DNA of 64,000 bases from Mycolicibacterium flavescens (GCF_001722335.1 NZ_MIHA01000003.1:124001-188000); one strand, 5' to 3'. Positions 52,018 to 63,464 are shown, counted from the first letter of the stretch. Notes: generated by a model from the sequence alone, not told the origin. Program-made: numbers and translations.

Positions 52018-53031
52018 TCACATCGTCAGGACCATCCGGTAGCGGGCGCGGCCCTCGTCCATCGCCGCGTACGCCTCGGCGACCTCGGCCAGCGGCCGTT
52101 CCTCGATCCGGGCGCGCACCCCGCTCTGCAGCGCGAAGTGCATCGTCTCCTCCACGTCGCGGGAGGTGCCCGACGGGTGGCCGCTCACGCTGAGCCCGCC
52201 CATGATCAGATCCGCCGGGGAGATCGGCAGCGGGTCGGCGGTCACGCCGACGATGACCAACTCGCCCTCGGGCCCGAGCCCGCCGACGGTCGCGCCGATC
52301 GCCGCGGAGTTGGCCGCGGTGGCCAGCACCACGGCCGCACCGCCGAGATCCCGTAGCGCACCGGCGACGTCCTCGGCGCTCGAGTTGATGTAGTGGTGGG
52401 CGCCGAGTTCCTTTGCGTCGTGCGCCTTCTCGCCACCGCGCGCGATCGCGACGGTCTCGAAGCCCATGGCCCGCGACCACTGCACGCCGAGGTGCCCGAG
52501 CCCGCCTATACCGAGCACCGCCACCAGGTCACCGGGCACCGCGTTCGTGCGGCGCAGCGCGTTGAACGTGGTCACCCCCGCGCAGCCCATCGGCGCGGCT
52601 TCGGCGAACGACAACCCGTCGGGGATCCGGACCAGCGCGGTCACCGGCGCCGTCACCGACTCGGCGTAGCCGCCGGGATAGGCCAGGCTCGGAATCTGGA
52701 ACTGCAGGCACTGCATGAACTTGCCCTTGCGGCAGGGCACACAGCGGTTGCAGTTGCCGCCGAACCACCCGACCGCGACCCGGTCACCGACCGCGAAACC
52801 CTCGACACCGTCGCCGATCTCCGCGACCGTGCCCGCGATCTCGTGACCCGGGGTCAGCGGCCAGCTCACCCCGGGGAACGCACCGTTGATGACGCCGGCG
52901 TCGGTGCCACACACCCCGCACGCGGCGACCGTGATCCGGACGTGGTCACGCGGCGGCGAGACGGTCTCGGCGTCGGTGAGGTGCAGCTCTCCCCCGACAG
53001 ATTCGACGTGCACTGCCCTGTGTGTCGCCAT
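52018..53031 (-). CDS. Zinc-dependent alcohol dehydrogenase (MDR family)
   Basis: A 337-residue medium-chain dehydrogenase. The catalytic zinc ligands are CGVCGTD and PGHEIAG. The structural zinc loop GGNCNRCVPCRKGKFMQCLQ has all four cysteines, and the Rossmann motif is GIGGLGHLGVQWS. It belongs to the cinnamyl-alcohol/aldehyde-reductase-like group (PSLAYPGGYAE). ATG 53031 has TACGCT exactly 6 bases upstream, so the transcript is probably leaderless. It is divergent from the DedA gene. The substrate is unknown. Confidence 0.9.
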   Translation of the reverse strand: MATHRAVHVESVGGELHLTDAETVSPPRDHVRITVAACGVCGTDAGVINGAFPGVSWPLTPGHEIAGTVAEIGDGVEGFAVGDRVAVGWFGGNCNRCVPCRKGKFMQCLQFQIPSLAYPGGYAESVTAPVTALVRIPDGLSFAEAAPMGCAGVTTFNALRRTNAVPGDLVAVLGIGGLGHLGVQWSRAMGFETVAIARGGEKAHDAKELGAHHYINSSAEDVAGALRDLGGAAVVLATAANSAAIGATVGGLGPEGELVIVGVTADPLPISPADLIMGGLSVSGHPSGTSRDVEETMHFALQSGVRARIEERPLAEVAEAYAAMDEGRARYRMVLTM

Positions 53032-53095
53032 CCGGTGAGCGTATCGGCATCGACGTTGCCGGGCCCGACGAAACAGACCGGTATCTTGGAGCCCT

Positions 53096-53818
53096 GTGAC
53101 CACCATGACCCTGGCCGCGACCGACCAGCTCGCGTTGATGCCCGACTTCCTGGACCCGATGACGTTGCTCGGGTACTTCGGCGCCTGGGCTCTGGTGGGC
53201 CTGCTGGTCGTCATCTTCGTCGAATCCGGGGTGCTGTTCCCGATCCTGCCGGGCGACTCGCTGCTGTTCGTCGCCGGCATGCTGGCCGCCGGTACCGCCG
53301 CGCTGGCCGAGGACGGCGGCGAGGTGATCAATTTCCAGCTCTGGCAGCTGCTGGTGTTCATCCCGATCGCCGCGGTGCTCGGCGGTCAGGCCGGCTACTG
53401 GATCGGCCGCAACCTGGGCACCGCGATGTTCAAACCCGACGCCCGGTTCCTCAAGCAGAAGTACCTCGAGGAAGCGCATCTGTTCTTCGAACAGAGGGGG
53501 CCGTTCGCGATCGTGATCGCGCGGTTCGTGCCGATCGTCCGGACGCTGGCGCCGCTGACCGCCGGCGCGGCCCGCATGAGCTACGGCGTGTTCACGCTGT
53601 TCAACGTGATCGGTGCGCTGGTGTGGGGCATCGGGCTGACGCTGCTGGGGTACTGGCTCGGCCGCTTCGAGGTCGTCCAGCAACTGCTCGAGCCGATCGT
53701 CATCGCGATCGTGGTCGTCTCGGTGCTGCCGATGTTCATCGAGTGGTACAAGCGGCGCCGCGCCGCCAAGCGCGCCGGGATTCCGGCCCCGCCGATCGAG
53801 ACGGGTGAACAGGCCTAA
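53096..53818 (+). CDS. DedA family membrane protein
   Basis: A 240-residue DedA/VTT-domain protein. The signature FFEQRGPFAIVIARFVPIVR followed by TLAPLTAGAARMSY, with the re-entrant helix region ESGVLFPILPGDSLLFVAGM, is complete and carries the essential acidic and arginine residues. DedA proteins act as phospholipid (undecaprenyl-phosphate or similar) scramblases or flippases and affect envelope stress. GTG 53096 is the likely start. It corresponds to Rv0364. It overlaps the convergent NhaA fusion gene by 4 bases. Confidence 0.93.
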   Translation: MTTMTLAATDQLALMPDFLDPMTLLGYFGAWALVGLLVVIFVESGVLFPILPGDSLLFVAGMLAAGTAALAEDGGEVINFQLWQLLVFIPIAAVLGGQAGYWIGRNLGTAMFKPDARFLKQKYLEEAHLFFEQRGPFAIVIARFVPIVRTLAPLTAGAARMSYGVFTLFNVIGALVWGIGLTLLGYWLGRFEVVQQLLEPIVIAIVVVSVLPMFIEWYKRRRAAKRAGIPAPPIETGEQA

Positions 53819-55662
53819 TCGCGGCCGCGCTCCAGCGCGCGGATCAGGCTGGCGGCGTCCCACGGGCCCTTGTGCCGCACGCCGTTGACGAAGAACGTCG
53901 GCGTGGAGTTCAGATCCATCACCTCGCTGTCCTGGGCGTCGTCCTGCACGTGGTGCAGCACCTTGGACGCGTGCACGCGCACGTCCCGGTCGAAGCGTTC
54001 GATGTCGCAGCCGGCGGCCACCGCGTAGCGGTAGATGTCGGACCATTCGAGGTCGTCCTGATGGCCGAACAGTTCGTGAGCCATCTCCCAGAACCGGCCC
54101 TGCAGCGCGGCGGCCTCGCTGGCGCGGGCGGCGTCGAACGCGTGCGGATGGGCCCGCTCCAGCGGCATGTGGCGCCACACGTAGCGCAGTTCGGCGCCGA
54201 AGTGCTCGCGGACCTCGTCGATCGCGCCGGTGGCCCGGCTGCAGAACGGGCATTCGAAGTCGCCGTACTCGACCAGGGTCAGCGGCGCGTCGGGGTCGCC
54301 CTTGATGTGGTCGCGGTCCGGGTCGACCGGGCGGACGAGCTTGAGGCCGACCGGGTCGGGCGGGCTGAGCCGGTCGGTGAGCTTGAAGATCGCCCAGCCG
54401 AGGGCGAACGCGACGACCGAGGCGATCAGCACGCCGATGATCGCCTGCTCCTTGCGGGTCGGGTCGTCGATGGCGATGTCGACGATGAACAGCGAGATCG
54501 TGAACCCGATACCGGACAGCGCCGCGCCGCCGGCGACCCGCCGCAGCGACATGCCCGGCGCGAGTTCGCCGATCCGGCTGCGGGCCATGAGCCACGTCGC
54601 GGTCGTGATGCCGACGAACTTGCCGATCACCAGGCCCGCGACGATGCCCCACGTCAGCGGCGAGCGCAGTGCGGCCGTCACGCTCGCGGCGTCGAGCACC
54701 ACCCCGGCGTTGACCAACGCGAACAGCGGCAGCACCAGAAACGACACGTACGGCCCGACGGCCATCTGCAGGCGTTCGTTGATCGAGATCGAGTCGCGCA
54801 GACCGCGGGTCACCTCGCGGGCGTAGCGCGAATTCGGCGACTGCCGGAACGCGCGGATCCGCTGCACGACCTCCTCGACCTGGCTGCGTTGCGGTGAGAA
54901 CACCGGAATCAGCAGCGCCACAGCGACACCGGCCAGCGTCGGGTGGATGCCGGCCATGAACAGCGCCACCCACAGCGCGAACCCGAGCGCGGCGTAGGCG
55001 GGTCCGCGTGCCACCGGCAGGAACCGCACCGCCGCGATCGCCGCCACCAACACCAACGAAACCACCAGTGGCGCAACGCTGATCCGTTCGGAGTAGAACA
55101 GCGCGATCACCAGCAGCGCGCCGACGTCGTCGACGACGGCCAGGGTGAGCAGGAAGATTCGCAGCCGCGCCGGGAACTTGGGTTTGATGACGGCCAGCGC
55201 GCCGATCAGGAACGCGGTGTCGGTGGAGATCACCACGCCCCAGGCTTGCGCGTTCTCGCCGGACGGGTTGAACAACAGGAAGATCGCGGCGGGTACGGCG
55301 AGCCCGGCGATGGCGGCGACCACCGGCACCGCCGCGCGGGCGCGTTCGGTGAGCTCGCCGATCGCGAACTCGTGTTTGACCTCGAGGCCGACGATGAAGA
55401 AGAAGAACGCCATCAGCCCGTCGTTGATCAGGTGCTTGACCGTCAGCTCGAACCGGTGCTCGGCGAAGGCGAACCCGACGTGGGTGTCCAGCAGCGTCCA
55501 ATAGCTGTCGGCCCACGGCGAATTCGCCCAGACCAGCGCGGCGATGGTGAACAGCAGCAGCAGGACGGCGGCGGTGTTCTCGCCGGTTCTGGTGGCCTTG
55601 GCGTCGCGGCTGAACCGGGCGGGCAGCATACGGACGATCCGCGGAATCGACTCCGCGGTCAT
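53815..55662 (-). CDS. nhaA: NhaA Na+/H+ antiporter fused to a DsbA-like thioredoxin domain
   Basis: 615 residues. The first ~425 are NhaA: FFFIVGLEVKHEFAIGELTE, the ion-binding Asp pair in LAVVDDVGALLVIALFY, and SGIGFTISLFI. The last ~190 form a DsbA-like thioredoxin fold with the redox motif YGDFECPFCSRATGAIDEVR and the cis-Pro loop in NSTPTFFVNGVRHKG. Such fusions occur in actinobacteria. In topology the C-terminal domain of NhaA follows the last helix on the cytoplasmic side, so the redox role is unclear. The gene overlaps the downstream end of DedA (convergent) and the GH76 stop by 4 bases. Confidence 0.9.
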   Translation of the reverse strand: MTAESIPRIVRMLPARFSRDAKATRTGENTAAVLLLLFTIAALVWANSPWADSYWTLLDTHVGFAFAEHRFELTVKHLINDGLMAFFFFIVGLEVKHEFAIGELTERARAAVPVVAAIAGLAVPAAIFLLFNPSGENAQAWGVVISTDTAFLIGALAVIKPKFPARLRIFLLTLAVVDDVGALLVIALFYSERISVAPLVVSLVLVAAIAAVRFLPVARGPAYAALGFALWVALFMAGIHPTLAGVAVALLIPVFSPQRSQVEEVVQRIRAFRQSPNSRYAREVTRGLRDSISINERLQMAVGPYVSFLVLPLFALVNAGVVLDAASVTAALRSPLTWGIVAGLVIGKFVGITTATWLMARSRIGELAPGMSLRRVAGGAALSGIGFTISLFIVDIAIDDPTRKEQAIIGVLIASVVAFALGWAIFKLTDRLSPPDPVGLKLVRPVDPDRDHIKGDPDAPLTLVEYGDFECPFCSRATGAIDEVREHFGAELRYVWRHMPLERAHPHAFDAARASEAAALQGRFWEMAHELFGHQDDLEWSDIYRYAVAAGCDIERFDRDVRVHASKVLHHVQDDAQDSEVMDLNSTPTFFVNGVRHKGPWDAASLIRALERGRD

Positions 55663-56777
55663 GCGGTCGGCTGGTCCTCGCGCGCGGTCACGGTGTGCGC
55701 GGCTTCCATCAGCATCCAGCCCGCCAGCTGTACCGACAGGTCCCGCTCGGGCACCTCGGAGGCGTTGACGGCGCCCTCGACGAACTGCGCTTCGGCGCCC
55801 GCCGCGGTCGGCACCTCGGCGACGCGGTCCCAGAACGCGCCGAACAGCGGCAGCCCGTCGATGCTCTGACAGTTCTGCCAGGCGGCCTCAGCCGAGGCGA
55901 GCACCAGCTTGCCGGCGGTGTCGCGCGCGGCGGCGTCGGCGTCGGTGCGCTGCGGCAGCGTGGTGACGACGACCGCGAGGTACCGCGCGAGGATCCCGTT
56001 GAACAGTCCGCCGTCCCCCCCGCCTGCGCCCTTGATCACGCCGTCGGGCGCCATGTGCGCGGCGACCGCGGCGACCAGGCGGTGCACCCGGGGGGCGTGG
56101 TCGGCGTCGTCGGTGCGCGCGGCCAGTTCGGCCTCCAGACCCAGCACCACGCCCTGGCAGTAGGTGTACTGCGCGCGCACCAGCGAGCCGCCCTTGATCC
56201 CGTCGAACACCAGGTGGGTGTCGGGGTCGATCAGCGTCTCGTCGATCCAGTCCGCCATCTGCTGGGCCCGGCGCAGCCGGTCATAGCGGGCCAGGAAGAT
56301 CGCGGCCGGGCCGTTGGCGGGGGCGTTGAAGAACTGGTCCTGTTTGCGCCACGGGATCCCGCCGCCGTCCTCGGGCACCCAGCTGTTGAGGAACTGTTCG
56401 GACAGCTTCTTGAGCGCGCCCGCCTTGACCACGCCGGCGTGCCGTCCGGCCCGCTCCAGCGACAGCGCCAGCCACGCCATGTCGTCGTAGTAGTCGTTGA
56501 CCCAGGACAGGTTGTTGCGCAACCGGTGTCCGCGGATCTGGCGGGCGATCCGGGTCAGCCGCTCGGGCTGCGGATCGCGCAGCTGCGCGTCGACGAGGTT
56601 GTCGAGCAGGTGCGCCTGCCACCAGTAGTGCCAGGTGCCGAACCACCGGTGCCTGCGCGCGGCGGGCCAGGCCACGACGCCGAGCTGGGTGCCGGGCAGC
56701 CCCCACAGCCGCTTGAGGTGTCGGGCGGTGATCGCGGCCTCGGCGCTGGCGGCGCGGTTGGCCCAGAGCTGGTCCAT
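55659..56777 (-). CDS. Glycoside hydrolase family 76 protein
   Basis: A 372-residue (alpha/alpha)6-barrel protein. NDYYDDMAWLALSLERAG carries the adjacent Asp pair that is catalytic in GH76 endo-alpha-1,6-mannanases; NAPANGPAAIFLARYDRLRR and YTYCQGVVLGLEAELA are further conserved helices. There is no signal peptide, so it would act in the cytosol, perhaps on mannan or lipomannan intermediates. It corresponds to Rv0365c. Its stop overlaps the NhaA start region by 4 bases. Confidence 0.87.
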   Translation of the reverse strand: MDQLWANRAASAEAAITARHLKRLWGLPGTQLGVVAWPAARRHRWFGTWHYWWQAHLLDNLVDAQLRDPQPERLTRIARQIRGHRLRNNLSWVNDYYDDMAWLALSLERAGRHAGVVKAGALKKLSEQFLNSWVPEDGGGIPWRKQDQFFNAPANGPAAIFLARYDRLRRAQQMADWIDETLIDPDTHLVFDGIKGGSLVRAQYTYCQGVVLGLEAELAARTDDADHAPRVHRLVAAVAAHMAPDGVIKGAGGGDGGLFNGILARYLAVVVTTLPQRTDADAAARDTAGKLVLASAEAAWQNCQSIDGLPLFGAFWDRVAEVPTAAGAEAQFVEGAVNASEVPERDLSVQLAGWMLMEAAHTVTAREDQPTA

Positions 56778-56792
56778 ACCGTCGATCCTGCC

Positions 56793-57437
56793 CTACCAGG
56801 CCTGTGAAAGGTCTCCGTGTCGGGTGATCCAGGCGTGCATCGCGATGCCCGCGGCGACTCCGGCGTTGATGCTGCGGGTCGAGCCGAACTGGGCGATCGA
56901 CACCGTCACCGCGGCGCCGGCGCTGGCCTCGTCGGTGATGCCGGGCCCCTCCTGGCCGAAGATCATCAGGCAGTTCCTCGGCAGCGTCGTCTGCTCGATG
57001 CGCGCGGCGCCGGGGATGTTGTCGACGGCGACGACGGTGAGCCCCTCGGCGGCGGCGAAGGCCAGCAGGTCGGCGGTGGTGTCGTGGTGGCGCAGCCGCT
57101 GGTAGCGGTCGGTGACCATGGCTCCGCGCCGGTTCCAGCGGCGCCTGCCGACGATGTGCACGGTGTCGACGGCGAACGCGTTCGCGGTGCGCACCACCGC
57201 GCCGATGTTGGCGTCGTTGCCGAAGTTCTCGATCGCGACGTGCAGGGGGTGGCGGCGCCGGTCGATGTCGGCGATGATCGCCTCCCGCGTCCAGTAGCGG
57301 TAGGCGTCAACGACATTGCGGGTGTCACCGTCGCGCAGCAGCGCGGGGTCGTAGCGCGCGTCGTCGGGTGGCGGGCCGGGCCACGGCCCGACGCCGGGCG
57401 ATTCGCCCCATTCGGTGGGGCCGGGTGTCTCAGTCAC
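56793..57437 (-). CDS. TrmH/SpoU-family RNA methyltransferase
   Basis: A 214-residue SPOUT-class enzyme with all three motifs: VAIENFGNDANIGAVVRTAN (motif 1), CLMIFGQEGPGI (motif 2) and VSIAQFGSTRSINAGVAAGI (motif 3, part of the AdoMet-binding knot). It 2'-O-methylates a ribose in tRNA or rRNA; the exact site cannot be read from sequence. It corresponds to Rv0380c. It overlaps the lipoprotein gene upstream by 8 bases. Confidence 0.9.
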   Translation of the reverse strand: MTETPGPTEWGESPGVGPWPGPPPDDARYDPALLRDGDTRNVVDAYRYWTREAIIADIDRRRHPLHVAIENFGNDANIGAVVRTANAFAVDTVHIVGRRRWNRRGAMVTDRYQRLRHHDTTADLLAFAAAEGLTVVAVDNIPGAARIEQTTLPRNCLMIFGQEGPGITDEASAGAAVTVSIAQFGSTRSINAGVAAGIAMHAWITRHGDLSQAW

Positions 57438-58329
57438 CCTTGGTCCACAGCGCGGCGTGGGTGCCGACGAGCGAGACCGTCGCGTACAGCAGCGCGTTGT
57501 TGATCTCGCCCTGCGTGCACAGCGACGCGCGCACCTGGACCGCGTCGCGGGAGGCGTCGGGCAGCACCAGCACCGACGCGCCGTAGATGTCGCAGGCGTG
57601 GCTGAGGCCGGGCGCGGGCAGGGTCGGGGCGACCAGCACCATCGCGGGCCCGCCCCGCTGTTCGGTCACTTCGCGGTATTGCTCCGCGAGCCCGTCGATC
57701 TGGAGTCCGATCAGCATGTAGCCGTTACCGGTGAACGCGTTGGGGTCGCCGAGCGCCGTCGGGTCGAGCATCGCGCCGTCGGCGCGGAACGCGTCGAGGC
57801 TGGTGGTGCTCAGCGACAGCCCGGTGTCCTGGTCGCGGGTGGCGGGCAACCCGACCGGGTAGGCCGCCGGATACGCGACGGTGGTGCCTTCGATCCGGTC
57901 CTTCGGCGAGTACACGTACACCCCGCGCACCTGCACCTGGTCGCGGGCGGGTCCGATGCACACGGTGCCGGTGAGGCGGTCCGGTGTCTGCGCCGAAACC
58001 GGTTGTACGCCAAGGTCGGTGATGTCGCGGCAGCCGTCGGTCGCGTTGGCTTCGACCGGGTGGGCCAGCGCACCGGACAGGCCGAAGCGGATGTCCTCGG
58101 GTTTGGTGCGCGGCGCGTCGGGGTCCGCCGGGGATGCGTCGACGTCGACGAGCACGTGGTCGCCCTCGAAGCGCAGGTTGGTCAGCGACATGTTCCAGCC
58201 GAGTACGGCCAGGGATTCGCCGATCGTCGCGGTCTGGGTGGCGTACGGCGACGCGGGTGTCTTGTCGCCCGAGCACGCGGAAGCCACCAGAACGACGACC
58301 GCGGTCAGCGTCGCGATCAGCGCGCGCAC
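57430..58329 (-). CDS. Conserved lipoprotein
   Basis: A 299-residue exported lipoprotein: MRALIATLTAVVVLVASACS has the lipobox VASAC with Cys 19. The mature part is rich in beta strands (VLGWNMSLTNLRFEGDHVLV, VQVRGVYVYSPKDRIEGTTV) and has further paired cysteines (TDGCRDI, GTVCIG, HACDIYG, ASLCTQ), suggesting disulfides outside the membrane. No enzyme motif was recognised. It overlaps the RNA methyltransferase start and lies 6 bp after the SDR gene. Confidence 0.8.
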   Translation of the reverse strand: MRALIATLTAVVVLVASACSGDKTPASPYATQTATIGESLAVLGWNMSLTNLRFEGDHVLVDVDASPADPDAPRTKPEDIRFGLSGALAHPVEANATDGCRDITDLGVQPVSAQTPDRLTGTVCIGPARDQVQVRGVYVYSPKDRIEGTTVAYPAAYPVGLPATRDQDTGLSLSTTSLDAFRADGAMLDPTALGDPNAFTGNGYMLIGLQIDGLAEQYREVTEQRGGPAMVLVAPTLPAPGLSHACDIYGASVLVLPDASRDAVQVRASLCTQGEINNALLYATVSLVGTHAALWTKGD

Positions 58330-58335
58330 GAGACT

Positions 58336-59112
58336 CTATGTCCGGCCACGGCCCCTGCCCACGACTTTGGTCATGGCGCGCACCAGGTTTCGCGGCACCA
58401 ACCGTCCGCCGGTCACCACCGCCTTGTACTGCAGCCCCGGTACGATCACCACCTTGCCTTTCGCGGCATCGGCGAGTGTCTCGCGCACCACGTCGTCGAC
58501 CTGGAGCCAGAACCACGACGGGGTGCCCTCCATGTCGATCCCGGCCCGCTCGTGGAACTCGGTGCGCACGAATCCCGGGCACAGCGCGTGCACCCCGACG
58601 CCGGTGCCGCCCAACCCGTTCGCCAGGCCTTCGGAGAACGCGATCACCCACGCCTTGGACGCCGAGTACGTCGACCCGCGGCCGGGCAGCAGACCGGCCA
58701 CACTCGCGACGTTGATCACCGTGCCGCGGCCGGCGGCCAGCATCGCGGGCAGCGCGGCGTGGGTCAGTTGCATGACCGCGGTGACGTTGACGTCGAGTTG
58801 TGATTGCAGCAGCGCGAAGTCGGAGGTCCAGAACTCCCCGGAGGTACCGAATCCGGCGTTGTTGATCAGTACCTGCACTCCGGCGCTCAGCCGGTCGGCG
58901 ACCTTGCCGCGGTCGGCGGCCTCGGCGAGGTCGGCGACCAGCACCTCGACGTTCGCGCCCGCCTCGTCGTGCAGTTCGGCGGCGAGGCTGTCCAGCCGCG
59001 CGCGGTCGCGGGCGACGAGCACCAGGTCGTGACCGTCGCGGGCGTAGCGGCGCGCGAAACCCGCGCCGATGCCGGAGGTGGGCCCGGTGATCAGGGCGAC
59101 GGGACGGGACAT
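58336..59112 (-). CDS. SDR family oxidoreductase
   Basis: A 258-residue SDR: GPTSGIG cofactor motif, VLINNAGFG, VASVAG and the catalytic YSASK. The group with GPTSGIGAGFARRYARDGHD at the start and a PSWFWLQVDDVV segment is common in actinobacteria and acts on lipid or aldehyde substrates that are mostly undefined. The start MSRPVALI at 59112 is family-typical; the frame upstream is unrelated. It sits between TtfA and the lipoprotein gene on the same strand. Confidence 0.87.
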   Translation of the reverse strand: MSRPVALITGPTSGIGAGFARRYARDGHDLVLVARDRARLDSLAAELHDEAGANVEVLVADLAEAADRGKVADRLSAGVQVLINNAGFGTSGEFWTSDFALLQSQLDVNVTAVMQLTHAALPAMLAAGRGTVINVASVAGLLPGRGSTYSASKAWVIAFSEGLANGLGGTGVGVHALCPGFVRTEFHERAGIDMEGTPSWFWLQVDDVVRETLADAAKGKVVIVPGLQYKAVVTGGRLVPRNLVRAMTKVVGRGRGRT

Positions 59113-59147
59113 GGGTTTCAGGCTACTTCGCTGCCCGGCGCGGTCCG

Positions 59148-59960
59148 CTAGCGCTGATAGTGCGGCGACTGCCGGCCGTTGCGCGCCGGCGGTGGGCGCC
59201 GTCCCGCGTCGGGCCGAGGGGGCGGCTGCTGGTAGCGGGCGCTTTCGGGACGCGGCGCCTCGGAGCGGCTGGGGGCCGGGGTGAGCGGACGGCTCGGTGA
59301 GCCGCTGCGCCGGGCCAACGCCCCCTGAGCACCCTGTGCGGCCATCGCCTGCGGGGTCGGCGGGAGCACCCGCAGCAGGTCGTTGAACTGCCGCACGGTG
59401 CGCAGACCCTCGTCCCACTGGGCCCGGGTGCTGGTGACCGGCATGGACACCAGCGTCCAGTGCTCCTCGTTCCACATGATCTCGGCGCAGTCCGGCGCGG
59501 TGTGGGCGAACGTCACCATCCGCCGGTCGCAGGCGCGGCGGGCGGCGTCGAGGTTGGTGGAGTACACCATCCGCGGGCCGATCGCGCCGAGCAGCCAGAT
59601 GTCGTTCTCGCGGGGCTCTTTGACGCCCTTGAGCCGCAGGTCGACGACGACGTTGGTGCCGACCTTGCGGTGCAGGGCGATCACGGTGGCGACGTCTTCG
59701 AGGTCGAAGATGAACACCGCCTCGCCGCGGATCTGGCCGAGGACGACGTTCTTGGCGCTGATGTCGCCGACGGTGGACATCACGCCGCGCTTCCAGCGCT
59801 TGAGGATGTCGTGCGATTCGTGCTCGTAGTCGAAGCCGTGCGACTTGGCCCACGACTTGCGTCGACGTCCCAGCCCGCGCCGTCGGTCGTTGTCGACGTA
59901 CAGCAGCACGCCCGCACCCACGAAGCAGAGTGCGGACAGCGTGAACCAAAGCGGAACCAT
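59148..59960 (-). CDS. ttfA: TtfA-like trehalose monomycolate transport factor
   Basis: A 270-residue membrane-anchored protein. One N-terminal helix (MVPLWFTLSALCFVGAGVLL) is followed by a cytosolic domain (RKSWAKSHGFDYEHESHDIL, GQIRGEAVFIFDLEDVATVI, WNEEHWTLVSMPVTSTRAQW) and a proline/arginine-rich disordered tail. By sequence pattern and by position next to clpB it matches Rv0383c, known as TtfA, which binds MmpL3 and is needed to move trehalose monomycolate to the mycomembrane. I chose ATG 59960 because the helix begins there; an earlier in-frame ATG lies at 59990. The name rests on memory of the family, not on a search. Confidence 0.78.
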   Translation of the reverse strand: MVPLWFTLSALCFVGAGVLLYVDNDRRRGLGRRRKSWAKSHGFDYEHESHDILKRWKRGVMSTVGDISAKNVVLGQIRGEAVFIFDLEDVATVIALHRKVGTNVVVDLRLKGVKEPRENDIWLLGAIGPRMVYSTNLDAARRACDRRMVTFAHTAPDCAEIMWNEEHWTLVSMPVTSTRAQWDEGLRTVRQFNDLLRVLPPTPQAMAAQGAQGALARRSGSPSRPLTPAPSRSEAPRPESARYQQPPPRPDAGRRPPPARNGRQSPHYQR

Positions 59961-60090
59961 TGTGCTCAGCCTACTTGCACCGGCCGCCAAATCCCGAACT
60001 TGATTTGGTTACAGGCTTATCTCAGCTGCTCTCAGCCGCCGAGTGGGAAGTTAATCAGCGTTTGTCGATCGAATCCGCGTCATAACTGGC

Positions 60091-60107
60091 CACTCGGCAG
60101 CCGAGTG
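60091..60107 (-). terminator. Hairpin after clpB
   Basis: CACTCGG and CCGAGTG form a 7-bp stem with a 3-base loop, 13 bases past the clpB stop region in the gap before ttfA. There is no U-tract, as is common for mycobacterial hairpins. A third CCGAGTGG copy at 60039-60046 could pair with CCACTCGG at 60090-60097 as an alternative stem. Confidence 0.4.
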
Positions 60108-60120
60108 CTCAGTCAAGGGC

Positions 60121-62667
<2,547 letters not shown>

Positions 62668-62721
62668 GACACCTTCCCTTTCCTGGGTACGTGAGCTTGG
62701 CAAAAATGCTTGTCGGATAGA

Positions 62722-62756
62722 ACAACGCCGTCAAGGTTGAGTCTGTTCCGCTCAAG
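62722..62756 (-). promoter_or_regulatory. clpB promoter: SigH/SigE-type hexamers inside and beside a HAIR-like operator
   Basis: GTTGAGT-N7-GCTCAAG at 62736-62756 differs by two bases from the HspR operator consensus CTTGAGT-N7-ACTCAAG. On the minus strand GGAACA (62749-62744) lies in the N7 spacer and CGTTGT (62727-62722) follows after 16 bases, matching the GGAAY-N16/17-CGTT pattern of SigH/SigE promoters. Repression by HspR and activation by a stress sigma factor would thus compete at the same site. Confidence 0.75.
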
Positions 62757-62834
62757 TCTATCCAATTTTTGTCCGGCCGGGAATCGCCCCGGGAGATCCG
62801 CACGATCGCGCAGTCGGCGGGTTAGCTTCGCAAT

Positions 62835-63464
62835 ATGTCCGATGACTTCGAGTTCGAGCGCAAGTTCGTGGTCCGCGACATGCCCGCCGTGGTGGCCTCC
62901 GACCCGAGCCCGGTACTGATCGCGCAGGCGTATCTGTTCGCCGCGGACGGCTACGCGGTGCGGGTCCGGCTGCAGGGAACGGCACCGGCCGATCTGCGCG
63001 GCACTCCCGCCGAGCTGGTGGCCGCCTTGGACGAGGACGCGATCGGCACCATGACCGCGAAGGGTCCGGCTGTCGGCGGCACCCGATACGAGGCCGAGCG
63101 CGAACTCGACCCGCTGGTCGCCGGCGCGATCGTCGCGCGCGCCGACCACGTCATCCTCAAGATCCGCTCCTCGGTCTGGCTCGGTGAGGACGGTTGGATC
63201 TTCGACCGGTTCCTGGCCGGCAACGCTCCCCTGATCCTGGCCGAGGTGGAACGCAACCAGCCCGTCGTCGACCTGACGATCCCGTCGTTCTGCGCCACCG
63301 AGGTCTCCGAGGACGACCGGTTCCGCAACGAGTACCTGGCGTACCACCCGTACGGCAGCTGGGCCGAGGAGTTTCGGCGCGAACTCGACCGCGTCGGGCC
63401 GAAATTCGTCGAAACCCTGGGCGAGAACCGGTTCCTGAACTCCTCGGACTCCGCGGCTCTTTGA
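62835..63464 (+). CDS. CYTH-domain protein
   Basis: A 209-residue CYTH (adenylate cyclase/thiamine triphosphatase-like) protein. The hallmark ExExK is E6-F-E8-R-K10, followed by basic strand YAVRVRLQG, GTMTAKGP and YEAERELD, RADHVILKIRSSVWLG, and WIFDRFLAGNAPLILAEVER with the late acidic residues. The tunnel binds triphosphates; members hydrolyse inorganic or thiamine triphosphate. TAGCTT lies exactly 6 bases before ATG 62835, so the transcript is probably leaderless. It is divergent from clpB. Confidence 0.9.
   Translation: MSDDFEFERKFVVRDMPAVVASDPSPVLIAQAYLFAADGYAVRVRLQGTAPADLRGTPAELVAALDEDAIGTMTAKGPAVGGTRYEAERELDPLVAGAIVARADHVILKIRSSVWLGEDGWIFDRFLAGNAPLILAEVERNQPVVDLTIPSFCATEVSEDDRFRNEYLAYHPYGSWAEEFRRELDRVGPKFVETLGENRFLNSSDSAAL

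Noticed and set aside
52946..55516. 856-codon minus-strand frame over DedA and NhaA
   Set aside because: An out-of-frame shadow of the NhaA fusion gene, extending antisense to DedA.
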